DNA of 64,000 nucleotides. Source: Nitrosomonas eutropha (lineage in GTDB: Bacteria; Pseudomonadota; Gammaproteobacteria; Burkholderiales; Nitrosomonadaceae). A program made the translations under genes and the position numbers. The stretch covers positions 186,001 to 250,000 of the forward strand of contig NZ_FPBL01000001.1 of assembly GCF_900116685.1 (NCBI RefSeq), given 5' to 3'. Positions 46,426-57,004 of this stretch are shown in pieces. Below the pieces are notes generated by a model. That model searched no databases. It was not told where the DNA came from and saw only the letters and a list, made by a program, of their open reading frames with translations. Positions within the stretch are counted from its first letter, which is position 1, and every line of letters begins with the position of its first letter.

Positions 46426-49224
46426 TTAGGCAACCAACCGTTCGGTCAGCTGCAGGATTTCGTTGATTTCCGCCGAGCTGAACACGCCACGGATACCTTG
46501 CGGGTGGATGACCGTGAAGGGGGCGTTGATCAGGTCTTTCTTCTCTACCTTTTCTTGCTCAATGATGAAATTCTTCAACAGATTGAGGAATTCCATCTGG
46601 CGGCTGGACAAGGTGGTGTGGGCACGAATGAACTGGTCGAACGCAGCGCTGACTTCGTCAGGGAAGCTCTGCAGGACTTCGATGCCGAGGATGTGCCGGA
46701 TGAACTGGATAAAGCGCGCCTTGTGGTTCTTGTAGACCTGGCGCAGCAGATCTTCGGTAATGTGCGGGTGTTCTTCGTGCAGCAATTCGGCCAGTTCGTT
46801 GGCTTCTTCATTGCTCACCGTTTCGCCGTTTTTGATTTTCTGCAGCACCTGGTTGTGCTCGGTGAGTTCGGCAATCAAGGCTTCGACCATTTCGCGGTAG
46901 CGAGTGATGCTGACGGCTTCGTGTTGCGGGCCGAATTCCACCCATTCCTTCTTGTGCAGTTCATCGGCCAGGTCGAGGTAGGTTTGCTCCTGACCGGTGG
47001 ATTGCTCGCGGAATTTCATCAAGGGGCCGAGCTTGGTGACCATGGCATCGAAGGCGTCTTCGTCGGCCTTAGCCCAGTAGCGGCTGGTTTGCGCGGCGCG
47101 GATCAGGGCCTCTTCCTGCTCCACGAAGCTGACCGAGAGCGGCAGTTCGCTGAGCTGCTTAACGATGCCTTCCTTGAGGGTTTCGGCCTGTTCCTTGTCT
47201 TCAATCAGTACGGCCAGCGAATATTCGAGCAGGTCGCGCTCAAAGCGCATGGCCTTGAAGTCGGCCTCGGAAACGGTGCGGAACAGCGGCTTGATTTCGG
47301 CGCGCAGGAATTCCAGTCGGTCGTGGCTGAGGCTGATCCAGAAGTTGTCATCATCCAGCCGTGCGAGAGCGGCGGCGGCTTCCTTGATCACGACCGACTC
47401 TTTGGGCAGCGCGGCAATCTGCATGCGGAGCTTGGCGATTTCACGACTGGCAATGTCGGCATGGCCGCTGTCGCTGGCCTTCTCGATCTTGTCGAGGCGC
47501 AGGCCCACCAGCCGCACCGGGAGCGGCAACTGCGGTTTAAGCTCCTTGCCCTTGGGGTTGAGCTTGAAGTATTCGAAGTTGTCCCAGCAGTCGAGGATCA
47601 GGAACACATCCTTCTCAAGGCACCAGGGCTTGGGCTTGCTGGTTTCCAGCAGGCGGGTGCCGCGCCCGACCATCTGCCAGAACTTGGTGTAGGAATAGAC
47701 GGGCTTGGCAAACACGAGGTTGACGATCTCACGCACGTCGATGCCGGTGTCGAGCATGTCCACGCTGATGGCAATGCGCGGCATGTCGTTGTTGGTGAAC
47801 TGATCGAGCAGGCCGCCCTTGCCGTAGACGCGCGGGTCGTCCGACACCAGCACCTTGGCCAGTTCGCCGTGGTATTGCGGGTAGAGCTTGTCGAAGATGT
47901 CTTCCATGCGCCGGGCATGGGCCTTGGTGGCGCAGAAGAAGATGGTCTTGCCGGGTAGCACGCCGTTGGCGTCTTTGATGGCTTCTTCCATGAATTCACG
48001 GACGATCAGGGTGTTGGTGCCCTTGTTGATCACCTGCTTTTCGAGCTGGGTACCCTCGAAGTTGATGTCTTCAACCTCCTTGCCTTGCAGGATCAGCTTT
48101 TTCTGGTCTTCCAGCGAAATGGTGCGTTTGCTGATTCCCTCCATCTGGAATTTGGTCTGAATCTTCATGACCTGAAAATTGCAGAGGTAGGGCGGCACGT
48201 TGTTCACGGCCTCTTCATAGGTGTAGGCAAAGGTGGGGATGCCGTCTTCGCAATGGAAAAGCTGGAAAGTGTTGTGGTCGATAATGTCCGTCGGTGTGGC
48301 CGTCAGCCCCAGCGTGATGGCCTTGAAGTAGTCCAGCACTTCGCCGAAGGTGTTGTAGATGGAGCGATGGCTCTCATCAACGACGATGAAATCGAAGAAG
48401 TGCGGCGACAGGTACTGCGCATCATCTCGAATGATGTTGAGCATCGTCGGGTAGGTGGCGACATATACGCGACGATCCGTAGCAATCAGCTTTTCACCCA
48501 CATTGGGCCAGCGCGGCTCGTTGGGTAGGTGCTCCTTGAAGGCCGCCAGCGCCTGCTCGCGCAGCGCAATGCGGTCCACAAGGAACAGCACCTTTTCAGC
48601 GTGGCCTGCGCGCATCAAGGCATCGACCATGGCGATGCAGGTGCGGGTCTTGCCGGTGCCGGTGGCCATCACCAGCAGGAAATCACGCTTTTTCTGTTCG
48701 ATGCCTTCGAGCACCGAGCGAATGGCGCGGATTTGGTAGTCCCGGCCGGCAATCGAGGTATTGATGAACTCTTGCGTCAGCGGCTTGCGATTGCGGCGGA
48801 TGTAGGCAAAGCGCTCCAGATCATCGCGGGTTGGAAAGCCGACCACCTTGCGCGGCGGCGCGTTTTCCAGATCCCAGAAATAGAGTTCGTGGCCGTTGGT
48901 ATAGAAGCAGAATGGCAACTCGCTGCCCAGTTGCTTCTGGATGTTGTAGCAGTACTGCTTTGCCTGCTCGCGGCCAATAGCGGCATCGCGGCTGGACTTT
49001 TTGGCCTCGATCACCGCCAGCGGTTTGCGATTTTTGCCGAGCAAAACATAATCACTGAACTGGTGCCCTTCATAGGGCATGCGTGGTTCGGCTACACCAT
49101 CGGGCAAGGCGATGAGGATGTCGAATTCCTCGATCACCTGGGTGGGGTCTTTGACGTTCCAGCCAGCCTGCGCAAGTTGATGGTCGATGAGCTCCGACCG
49201 GGTTTGTGCCTCGGATTGGGTCAT
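46426..49224 (-). CDS. hsdR: Type I restriction endonuclease subunit R (EcoEI-like)
   Basis: 932 aa. N-terminal PD-(D/E)xK nuclease with Asp58, Glu73 and Lys75 (VIEAKKSS). SF2 translocase: Walker A MATGTGKTRT (about 190), DEAH-type VVDESHRS (about 281), TATP, and MVGRGTRL. The C-terminal region matches the EcoEI R C-terminal domain (SLSHDRLEFLRAEIKPLFR...). Order R-M-S is typical of the type IB family. Motifs are intact, so subunit R is probably functional if an S subunit is supplied. GC-richer codon use than its neighbours suggests transfer. Confidence 0.93.
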   Translation of the reverse strand: MTQSEAQTRSELIDHQLAQAGWNVKDPTQVIEEFDILIALPDGVAEPRMPYEGHQFSDYVLLGKNRKPLAVIEAKKSSRDAAIGREQAKQYCYNIQKQLGSELPFCFYTNGHELYFWDLENAPPRKVVGFPTRDDLERFAYIRRNRKPLTQEFINTSIAGRDYQIRAIRSVLEGIEQKKRDFLLVMATGTGKTRTCIAMVDALMRAGHAEKVLFLVDRIALREQALAAFKEHLPNEPRWPNVGEKLIATDRRVYVATYPTMLNIIRDDAQYLSPHFFDFIVVDESHRSIYNTFGEVLDYFKAITLGLTATPTDIIDHNTFQLFHCEDGIPTFAYTYEEAVNNVPPYLCNFQVMKIQTKFQMEGISKRTISLEDQKKLILQGKEVEDINFEGTQLEKQVINKGTNTLIVREFMEEAIKDANGVLPGKTIFFCATKAHARRMEDIFDKLYPQYHGELAKVLVSDDPRVYGKGGLLDQFTNNDMPRIAISVDMLDTGIDVREIVNLVFAKPVYSYTKFWQMVGRGTRLLETSKPKPWCLEKDVFLILDCWDNFEYFKLNPKGKELKPQLPLPVRLVGLRLDKIEKASDSGHADIASREIAKLRMQIAALPKESVVIKEAAAALARLDDDNFWISLSHDRLEFLRAEIKPLFRTVSEADFKAMRFERDLLEYSLAVLIEDKEQAETLKEGIVKQLSELPLSVSFVEQEEALIRAAQTSRYWAKADEDAFDAMVTKLGPLMKFREQSTGQEQTYLDLADELHKKEWVEFGPQHEAVSITRYREMVEALIAELTEHNQVLQKIKNGETVSNEEANELAELLHEEHPHITEDLLRQVYKNHKARFIQFIRHILGIEVLQSFPDEVSAAFDQFIRAHTTLSSRQMEFLNLLKNFIIEQEKVEKKDLINAPFTVIHPQGIRGVFSSAEINEILQLTERLVA

Positions 49225-49407
49225 GAGCTACCGCCCTTCAGTATCCAGCCGTTTACTCTGCACGGCTTAGCCTACTTAGGGCAAATCTCGCCGTCGATAC
49301 GCTGGTAGGTGTCACTATCGTGGATTTAATGTGGCGCTTCAACCCGGTATTACAGTCTCTTCGGCCGGCTGGCAAGAGTTCTCCTTCACGCCTTGAAACC
49401 CGAGACA

Positions 49408-52400
49408 TCATTCTTTAATCAGGCGTTCGATATGATGCAATAGCTCATCTTCCTGGTAAGGTTTGCCCATGAATTCATTTACGCCGAGTTCCTCTGCTAC
49501 TTTTCGGTGCTTCTCTGCTGTACGGGAGGAGATGATGATGATTGGAATATTTTGTAACTCCGGGTTATTACGAACAGTACGGATCAATTCAAAGCCATCC
49601 ATGTGTGGCATTTCGATATCAACCAGCATGATGGCGGGTACAGTCTCGCGCAGCAGTTGGAGCGCCCCCACGCCATCCTTGGCAATCAGGATTTCATAGC
49701 CCTGGCGTTCCAGTAGCCGGCTGGTGACTTTACGTACCGTTAGCGAATCATCCACAATCATGACCACCGGTGCGGTGGCAGAAGGATGAATAGCTGCAGC
49801 ATCGACTGGTGCCATTGGTCCTGCAGACAGCAATTCCCGCACCTGCTCGCGCTGCAGTAGCTTGATCGGATTAATGATCAATACGATGCTGCCATCTCCT
49901 GTGATCGTTGCTCCTTCAATGCCGGGCGCATTGGACAGTTGCGGGCCGATATTCTTGATGACCACTTCACATTGCCCAATTAGGGTATCGGTATGAATAG
50001 CCAGGCGCTCATGCCCTGCTTGCAATAACACAATACGATTACTGCGCCTGATTTTAGGAAAAGTATGCGACACCCCCAGCAGATGTGGCAGATAACCCAG
50101 TGGAAAGTGATCGCCGTTCCATATCAGGTGATGTTCCTGATAAGCCGTCCCGAGTGTTTCCGCATTCATTTCCAATACATGCGCTACGGTCGCTGTCGGG
50201 ATGGCATAGGTGCTATCCCCAGCCTTGACCATTAACGCTTGTGTTACAGCCAATGTCACCGGAAAACGCAAGGTGAATGTGGTTCCCCGGTTTTTCTCGG
50301 ACGTGACTGTGATGTTCCCGCCCAATTCGCCCAGCTCGTTCCTGACAATATCCAGCCCTACCCCGCGCCCGGCGATATCCGTCACGCCATCCAGTGTGGA
50401 AAAGCCATGCGTAAAAATCAGCGGATACCACTGCTCATCGTCCTGCTCATTTTCCGGGCTGCTCAACCCAAGCTGGCGCGCTTTCTCACGAATGCGCTCT
50501 GCATCCAACCCCATCCCGTCATCTTGCAGCACCATGACAATTTCGTTGCCATCCCGGTGTAGATTAAGTGTGATCTGGCCCGCTTCCGCCTTGCTGATAC
50601 CCAGGCGTTCTTCCGGAGTTTCTATGCCATGTACCAGCGCATTGCGCAGTAGATGTTCCAGGGGAGAGCTGATTTTATCCAACACACCCCGATCAAACTC
50701 AATGCTATCTCCCTGAATAATCAGATTAGCCTGCTTGCCGGTATCTTTGGTCGCCTGCCTGACAGCACGATAAAGGCGCTCGGAATAATGGCTGAAAGGA
50801 ATGGTACGAATACGCAGCAGATCCTGCTGTAACTGTCGATTCAGATGTGCCTGCTGATCCACCGTCATTGCAGCGGCACGCTGTATTTCACGCAAACTTT
50901 TATGAATGGTGACTACATCATCCATGCTTTCCGCCATCAGCCTAGTCAACTCCTGAAAGCGAGTAAAGCGATCCAGTTCCAGCGGATCAAAATCTGTCTG
51001 CTCAGTTACGGAAGGTAGCGAGCTGGCTGGCATTTGGGTTTCAGCCAGCAATTCAACTTCACGCAACTGGCCGCGCATGCGATCCACGCTTTCACCCAGA
51101 TCCTGCAAATACTGTTCCAGATCATATAGCTGTGCCTCAACCCGGGAACGAATGATACTCGACTCACCTGATTCATTAATCAGGCGATCTATCAATTCTG
51201 CATCGACACGCAGCGTAGTTTTGTGGAAAGGTTGATCAGCATCCACTGCGGATACAGGAAGGGCAGGAACAGTTTCCACTGTGGGAGGAAGCAGTTCCGA
51301 ATGCACCTCTGCTGCTTCAGTTACCGGGGCAGGCTGCAATTCAGGCTGTAAAGAGAATTGCAACTGCTCAACCTTATCCGAAATGGTATCGAACTGTGTT
51401 TCCAGCTGATCAAGCAATGCGGCGGAGGCCGTCTGATCGTACAGAGATTCAATATCACTTTCCATCTGATGCGCCAGATCACTCACTTGCTGCGCACCAG
51501 CAATCCGGGCACTGCCCTTCAGGGTATGCAAGGCGCGCAATACTGCCTTGCGTGCATTCATCTGATCGGGTTGTTTACGCCATATCCGCAGATTTGTGCC
51601 AATCTCGGATTGCAGTTCTTGTGCTTCTTCAAGGAATACTTCCAGCAATTCCCGATCCAAGTCAGCAAATGCATCTTTCACCTGCTGAAGTGATGAAGCC
51701 GGCAACGAAATTACAGCCTCCGACACTGAAGCAGATGAATCTTCCTCCAGTGCTTCGTCCACTGCCGATTCAAATGGCGCTATTTGCTCTGTTTCGGTTG
51801 CTTGTACAGCAGGAGCTTCTTCCAGAAGGCGCATCAATTCATGTGTGATTTCTGTGCTGGCCTGCACAGTTTCTGCCGAAGGGAATTGATGTTCCCGAAT
51901 TGTGGCCAACATGTCATCCAGCAAGTTGACCGCGGTTGCCATATGCGATAACGCTTGCTGTCCGGGCATGCTTGAAGTCGTCAGCAGCTGGTTAAACCAA
52001 CACTCCAGCGCTTGTCCAATCTGTGCGATGAAACCCAATTCCAGTGCGCGCGATGTACTGGCAAGCGTATGCGCTGCCAGCATGGATTCATGGGTAACCG
52101 ATAAAATGGCATCATCCCTGGGCAGACCAAGTGCCTGCTTGAGAGTAGCAACATGAGTACTGGCTTCATTGATGAAAATTCTAAAGAGATCCGCCGGTAC
52201 CTCGTTATTACCAATTCTTATTGCCGTTTCTGTCCCGGTTTCCGCGTTAGGCAATACATCAGCGATTGTCGGCAGTTGTTCAATCTCCAGAGCCTGTTCG
52301 AACCTCTCAGGTGCAAGTGGTGCAGCAGCAATATCCAGCTGTTCGTCCGTGCCATACATCAGCGCTCTGATCTGATCAAGCAGGTGTTCAGCTCTGATCT

Positions 52401-54534
52401 CTACCGCACCATCCTTTCTCAGGTTGGCGCACCAGTTACTAAACTGCCTGTGACTTTCTGCCAGCAAATCCAGAAGCGTACTGGTTGCCGTTTTTTGCTC
52501 ACTCAGCCAGCGATTCATGAGCTGCTCAATGCGCCATGCCACTTCACTCAGCGCTTCCAGCTTTACCATGCGACCACTACCTTTGAGCGTATGGAAATCA
52601 CGCCGGATGGTTGTCAGTGCATCCTGATTCGCGTGATTGGCATAACATGACTCTAAATGATCAGCGATGCTTGCCAGTACATCACTGGATTCATCGAGAA
52701 AGACTGCCAACAACTCGGGATCAATCAGCTGCTCCGGGCTACTTTCAAATAAATGATCAGTAGTCGCAGCGGATTCAATAGGAGTTTCCGGAATATCCAT
52801 TGATAAAACCTGTTCGACAGGCTTCTGGTCCAGCTGCTGAATTGTCGCTGCTAGAATTTCCTCAGCATTCGATTGGGAATTCCTGAGTGCTTCAATATAA
52901 AAACCAAGACTACTTAGCGCATCGGCCAGCAACATCTGCTCGGCCTGATCTATCGAGCAATCAGATACTGTCAGTTTCTCCGTAAGAATCCGACATGAAT
53001 CCAGCACTGTACTGGCTTGATCAAGCTCAAGTACATGTAACACACCGCTGATCTGGTTGAATAATTCAGGTAAAAGCGGCAGATCGTTGCGTATTTCCGG
53101 TTCAAAAAAGAAACGATCCAGGATATCTTCAACCTGCGCCAGATTGGTGAGCACTTCTTGCGCCACCTGTTTGAACAGTTTTTTCTCCTGGGCGAGATGA
53201 CCTGCCTGATCCGGATTGGGCAAATCAGGCAAATCGATATCCCCTCCCTTGCCAGTTGTAACTGCACGGATACGGGTGGCAAGTGCATCAACCTGTGACG
53301 GAAATTCCGGCGACAAACGATGAAAATTATCGATAGCATTTTCCGCCAGTAGCAGGGATGAGGCGATATCCAGTGCAATCCCTTCATTCATGCTTTGTGG
53401 ACGGATTCGCAAATAGGATAAGGCACCATGAATGACGCCTGCCAGTTTCTCTAGCGGTAGGCAATTTGCTTGAGAGGCCGATGCTTTGAATCGTTCAACC
53501 AGGGATTGCAGGGATGAAAGATTGTCCTGATCTTCTGTATTGAACTTGCGCCACTGATCATTAATGTCTTCCAGCAAAACACGCATGCTCTGCAGATCCG
53601 AGGCGGTTGCCTCTTCATTCATGATGGATTCGTCAAGATGCTCTTGATTGTCAATCGTGGACAAGGGAACTTGCCAGTCATAGACACGGCTGATTTCCTG
53701 GAGGCGTTCACTCACTGGCTGGCTGCGTGCGATCCGGTAAAGCAGCTCTCTTGTTAACCGAGCAGCGACAACGTGTGATTCCTTGTTTAGATGCCGGATT
53801 TCCTGCTCGATCTTCCCGCACAATCTGCGCACCGACTTGTCAACGGCCTGCTCCTGATGAAGCAGGCTATCCAGGAACCCGGAAGAGAGCCACCAAAATT
53901 TCCGCTGTTCAATAGAAGCCGGCAGTTTCTCGATTGATCGTACCGCTTCAATCATTTTCTGCAGACTCTGCTTGTCATCAGCATCTTTCAGCCAGCTTAG
54001 CAATCCCGACTGGAATTGCGCACGCGCCTGTTTGGCCGTCTCTTGCCGGGAAGCATCATCCAGATCCAGCTCTACTGATTGTAGAGGTAACGATTCACGT
54101 ATATCCGGGAAAAATAGATCGCTTTCAGAGATTTCTTCCAGCCCCTGTACTTGCATAATCTTGCGGTAGATCGGAAAAAGCCTGACCGGATTATCTGCCT
54201 CACCATCTATCAGTGCGTCCAGATAACGGTAAATGGAGCGGATCGCCTGCCGGGCAACAACCAAAGTCTGCGCCTCCGGTTCAATCCGCCGTTCCTGTAA
54301 AGCTGTCAGCAGCTCTTCCACACTGATCCCGACAAATGCCACCCCGCTCAGCTCCAGCATCTCAAGCATGCCATTCAGTTGATGCATGTAATACCGGCAT
54401 TCTTCAATCTGCCTGGTGTCATCCGTATCCGTGGCATAAGCATCAAAATGGCGGTGGATCAGGGTGAAAATCTGCTCGATGGCTTCTCTGATCCCCATAA
54501 CGGATGAGATATTTATCCTGGTGTCAGTATTCAT
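49408..54534 (-). CDS. chpA: ChpA/PilL-like hybrid chemotaxis histidine kinase
   Basis: 1708 aa. Several Hpt-like domains; two keep the phospho-acceptor motif (FHTLKGSGRM near residue 648, LHTLKGSARI near 1003), and N-terminal ones have lost it. Then the CheA dimer and HATPase region (N box LEHLLRNALVHGIE near 1296; GRGVGLDIV), a CheW-like domain (about 1400-1560), and a C-terminal receiver with phospho-Asp in VDIEMPHMDG (about 1638). It is the kinase of the Pil-Chp system that controls type IV pili. The PilJ receptor is just upstream on the same strand. pilG, pilH and pilI are not in the window. Confidence 0.92.
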   Translation of the reverse strand: MNTDTRINISSVMGIREAIEQIFTLIHRHFDAYATDTDDTRQIEECRYYMHQLNGMLEMLELSGVAFVGISVEELLTALQERRIEPEAQTLVVARQAIRSIYRYLDALIDGEADNPVRLFPIYRKIMQVQGLEEISESDLFFPDIRESLPLQSVELDLDDASRQETAKQARAQFQSGLLSWLKDADDKQSLQKMIEAVRSIEKLPASIEQRKFWWLSSGFLDSLLHQEQAVDKSVRRLCGKIEQEIRHLNKESHVVAARLTRELLYRIARSQPVSERLQEISRVYDWQVPLSTIDNQEHLDESIMNEEATASDLQSMRVLLEDINDQWRKFNTEDQDNLSSLQSLVERFKASASQANCLPLEKLAGVIHGALSYLRIRPQSMNEGIALDIASSLLLAENAIDNFHRLSPEFPSQVDALATRIRAVTTGKGGDIDLPDLPNPDQAGHLAQEKKLFKQVAQEVLTNLAQVEDILDRFFFEPEIRNDLPLLPELFNQISGVLHVLELDQASTVLDSCRILTEKLTVSDCSIDQAEQMLLADALSSLGFYIEALRNSQSNAEEILAATIQQLDQKPVEQVLSMDIPETPIESAATTDHLFESSPEQLIDPELLAVFLDESSDVLASIADHLESCYANHANQDALTTIRRDFHTLKGSGRMVKLEALSEVAWRIEQLMNRWLSEQKTATSTLLDLLAESHRQFSNWCANLRKDGAVEIRAEHLLDQIRALMYGTDEQLDIAAAPLAPERFEQALEIEQLPTIADVLPNAETGTETAIRIGNNEVPADLFRIFINEASTHVATLKQALGLPRDDAILSVTHESMLAAHTLASTSRALELGFIAQIGQALECWFNQLLTTSSMPGQQALSHMATAVNLLDDMLATIREHQFPSAETVQASTEITHELMRLLEEAPAVQATETEQIAPFESAVDEALEEDSSASVSEAVISLPASSLQQVKDAFADLDRELLEVFLEEAQELQSEIGTNLRIWRKQPDQMNARKAVLRALHTLKGSARIAGAQQVSDLAHQMESDIESLYDQTASAALLDQLETQFDTISDKVEQLQFSLQPELQPAPVTEAAEVHSELLPPTVETVPALPVSAVDADQPFHKTTLRVDAELIDRLINESGESSIIRSRVEAQLYDLEQYLQDLGESVDRMRGQLREVELLAETQMPASSLPSVTEQTDFDPLELDRFTRFQELTRLMAESMDDVVTIHKSLREIQRAAAMTVDQQAHLNRQLQQDLLRIRTIPFSHYSERLYRAVRQATKDTGKQANLIIQGDSIEFDRGVLDKISSPLEHLLRNALVHGIETPEERLGISKAEAGQITLNLHRDGNEIVMVLQDDGMGLDAERIREKARQLGLSSPENEQDDEQWYPLIFTHGFSTLDGVTDIAGRGVGLDIVRNELGELGGNITVTSEKNRGTTFTLRFPVTLAVTQALMVKAGDSTYAIPTATVAHVLEMNAETLGTAYQEHHLIWNGDHFPLGYLPHLLGVSHTFPKIRRSNRIVLLQAGHERLAIHTDTLIGQCEVVIKNIGPQLSNAPGIEGATITGDGSIVLIINPIKLLQREQVRELLSAGPMAPVDAAAIHPSATAPVVMIVDDSLTVRKVTSRLLERQGYEILIAKDGVGALQLLRETVPAIMLVDIEMPHMDGFELIRTVRNNPELQNIPIIIISSRTAEKHRKVAEELGVNEFMGKPYQEDELLHHIERLIKE

Positions 54535-54610
54535 GATGCGGCCCTGTTAATTCCGAAATTGATAATGAATGGCTTTATTTTGCTGCAGGTGACAGCTCTG
54601 TACAGAGCTG

Positions 54611-56671
54611 TCACACCTTGAAATTGGTAACTGATGACTTCAAGTCTGTCACGTGCGCTGCGATCTGCCTGATGGAGTCGGCATTCTGCTGAGTGCTTTG
54701 AGTGGTTTGCCGGGTGATGGATAAGATATCTTCCATACTTTTGACCACCTTGTTAGAAACACGGGTTTGTGTGCGCGTAGCTTCGGTAATCCTGATGACC
54801 AGTTGCGCCAGGCGTTTAGAGATTATTTCGATTTCTTCCAGGGCGCTTCCTGTAGTATTAGCACGCCTCGTTCCTCCAACCACACTCGCTGTGCTGCGCT
54901 CCATTGCAATGATAGTGTCTTGCGCATCTCCCCTGATGTTACGGATGAGCGTACTGATCTGCCGAGTCGCTTCGGTGGAGTGCTCAGCCAGACGCTGTAT
55001 TTCCTGAGCGATAACAGAAAATCCCTTGCCAGCTTCACCTGCCGTTGTTGCCTGAATGGAGGCATTTAATGCCAGGATATTGGTCTGCTCGGTGATATCT
55101 GAAATCAAGGTAACAATTTCACCAATTTCTTGTGAACTCTCCCCCAAACGCTTGATACGTTTGGAAGTTTCCTGGATATAGACTCGGATTTCATTCATGC
55201 CGGCCATGGCATCCTGTACAGCATTGGCACCGTTTTCTGCCGCGTGCAGGGTTTGTTTGGCAACATCGGCACATTCTTCCGCCGAATCGGACACTGCTTC
55301 CAGTGATTCGGCAACTCCCAGGACAGCAACTGTTGCATCCTCAATTTTATGTGCCTGTTCTTGTGTCGCGGCCAGTAAATCTGATGAAATTTGTTCTGCC
55401 TGATGAGAGGCATCAATCACTTGGGAGCTGGCGTGATTTACCTTTTTAACCAGCTCCTGCAATGCCTCAATCGTCAAGTTGATTGAATCGGCAATGGTGC
55501 CGGTAATATTTTCGGTGACGGACATGCGAGCAGTCAGATCTCCTCCTGCCGGTATCTCCATTTCATCGAGCAGGCGCAGTATTGCCTTCTGCGTGGTTTC
55601 AACATCTTGTTCACCCTGATGGATTCGTTTGCGCAAACTGGTAGAAAACATCTGGATGAATACCAGACCACTTAAAATGGTTAACATTACAGCCAGGTAA
55701 AACAGCACCGTAATGGATGTACCTTCGCTACTATTGTGCTCGATGATTGCCTGTTCGATCTGGCCCACCAGTGTTGACAATCTGTCACTGGCCGAAAATG
55801 TCTCATGCATTGCATGCCAGGCCCCGGTCGCCTCCGGTGTCAATTTCTGAGCAACACGCAACAGATCTTCGAGCGCGTTAAACTGGATACGAATCTCGGA
55901 CAATGTTTCGGAGGGAAGTTGATTACCCAGAACGGTTGAATACAACCAATCCCGGCCTTTTATTAAAGTCTGGATCATTCCGGTTATCTGTTCAGAATCT
56001 CCTGGTAATTGATCTGTTGTGCCAGATACCTGAAACCCACCCTGTATCACAGAGCTGACACTGCCGGTAATAAACTGAACAAGAATTTTTACAGTTTCAA
56101 CCGCGACTGCCTGGCTGGATGCGTGCCCTGTCTGCGCCAGCTCGGCTGAGAAATCCTGTAGTTTCTTTTGTAAGCCATTATTGACCAGATCCACCCGTTT
56201 TAAAATTTCTGCCAGATTAATCAATACTTCCCGGCTTTCCAGAATTTGGCGAGCCTGATTTTCCTTTGTACGTAACGTATTCTGAAAGGATTTAAACAAA
56301 TCTGCGGAAAGCAGCTCTGCTACGGCGGGAATGGTTTCTCGCTGATACTCTCCCCCGTATTGCAACAAGGTTGAATAATGATTCAGTTGATCGAGGTTAT
56401 TGCGCAATTGAACAAATGCCTGCTCATTCCCACGCAACGCTTCCCGGGAAATAATGACCAGATGCTGGATGCTGGTATGAATACGCCCGATGACTTCAAG
56501 TGAAGCGGTATGGTTGCGCGCTTGCTGAGTATCAACACGCAACATAATCAAAGCAATCAATAGAAACAGAACGGATAGCGCTCCTGGGAGCCACGATCGG
56601 CGAAATATCTGTAGATATCTGGTTACGGGAAGCAGTACAGTCATATCGTTGGGGTTGTTGCAACCTGTCAT
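54611..56671 (-). CDS. pilJ: Methyl-accepting chemotaxis protein PilJ
   Basis: 686 aa. N-terminal helix (LPGALSVLFLLIALIML), long periplasmic part (about 45-330), second helix (VLFYLAVMLTILSGLVFIQMF), HAMP-like linker, and cytoplasmic signalling hairpin with ITEQTNILALNASIQATTAGEAGKGFSVIAQEIQRLAEHS. The tip differs from flagellar receptors as in other PilJ proteins. It passes pilus or surface signals to ChpA. A second ATG 9 codons in is also possible. Confidence 0.9.
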   Translation of the reverse strand: MTGCNNPNDMTVLLPVTRYLQIFRRSWLPGALSVLFLLIALIMLRVDTQQARNHTASLEVIGRIHTSIQHLVIISREALRGNEQAFVQLRNNLDQLNHYSTLLQYGGEYQRETIPAVAELLSADLFKSFQNTLRTKENQARQILESREVLINLAEILKRVDLVNNGLQKKLQDFSAELAQTGHASSQAVAVETVKILVQFITGSVSSVIQGGFQVSGTTDQLPGDSEQITGMIQTLIKGRDWLYSTVLGNQLPSETLSEIRIQFNALEDLLRVAQKLTPEATGAWHAMHETFSASDRLSTLVGQIEQAIIEHNSSEGTSITVLFYLAVMLTILSGLVFIQMFSTSLRKRIHQGEQDVETTQKAILRLLDEMEIPAGGDLTARMSVTENITGTIADSINLTIEALQELVKKVNHASSQVIDASHQAEQISSDLLAATQEQAHKIEDATVAVLGVAESLEAVSDSAEECADVAKQTLHAAENGANAVQDAMAGMNEIRVYIQETSKRIKRLGESSQEIGEIVTLISDITEQTNILALNASIQATTAGEAGKGFSVIAQEIQRLAEHSTEATRQISTLIRNIRGDAQDTIIAMERSTASVVGGTRRANTTGSALEEIEIISKRLAQLVIRITEATRTQTRVSNKVVKSMEDILSITRQTTQSTQQNADSIRQIAAHVTDLKSSVTNFKV

Positions 56672-57004
56672 ATGCCGGTAATAAACCTTACTCTGGTAGA
56701 ACTTCTGTCAAAACCGCCCTTATTGGTATTTCAGCACATTCTGAAAGCCAATATTATGATGACATAATTCCAGTGCAATAGGATAGTCGCTGTCTTCCAG
56801 GTACAAAAATCAGAAGAAATTTATAAAAACCTTCTTTATCAGCGCTTTGAACCAGAGTTTTTTAGAGATTAAAGTTGTGAAGTACCTCAATGATTACGGA
56901 TGAGCACCAATACCTGTCACGAAGCGGTATTAGTCCAATGACATTTAAAGATGCTATCGCCATGAATGGGAAGTTCGTAATCAAGGGGAGATGCAGGCAG
57001 AAAA
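56672..57004. other. Intergenic between ilvA and pilJ
   Basis: About 330 bp, AT-rich. A 64-codon plus-strand frame inside has no ribosome site. Nothing else recognised; the pilJ promoter should be here. Confidence 0.35.

Noticed and set aside
46414-47958. 514-codon plus-strand open frame
   Set aside because: It is the antisense of hsdR, whose motifs are intact on the minus strand. The long frame results from GC-rich codon use, and the translation shows no known motif.
49408-56671. Flagellar chemotaxis operon
   Set aside because: The receptor tip and the multi-Hpt kinase with C-terminal receiver are of the Pil-Chp type, and no cheB, cheR or flagellar genes are adjacent.
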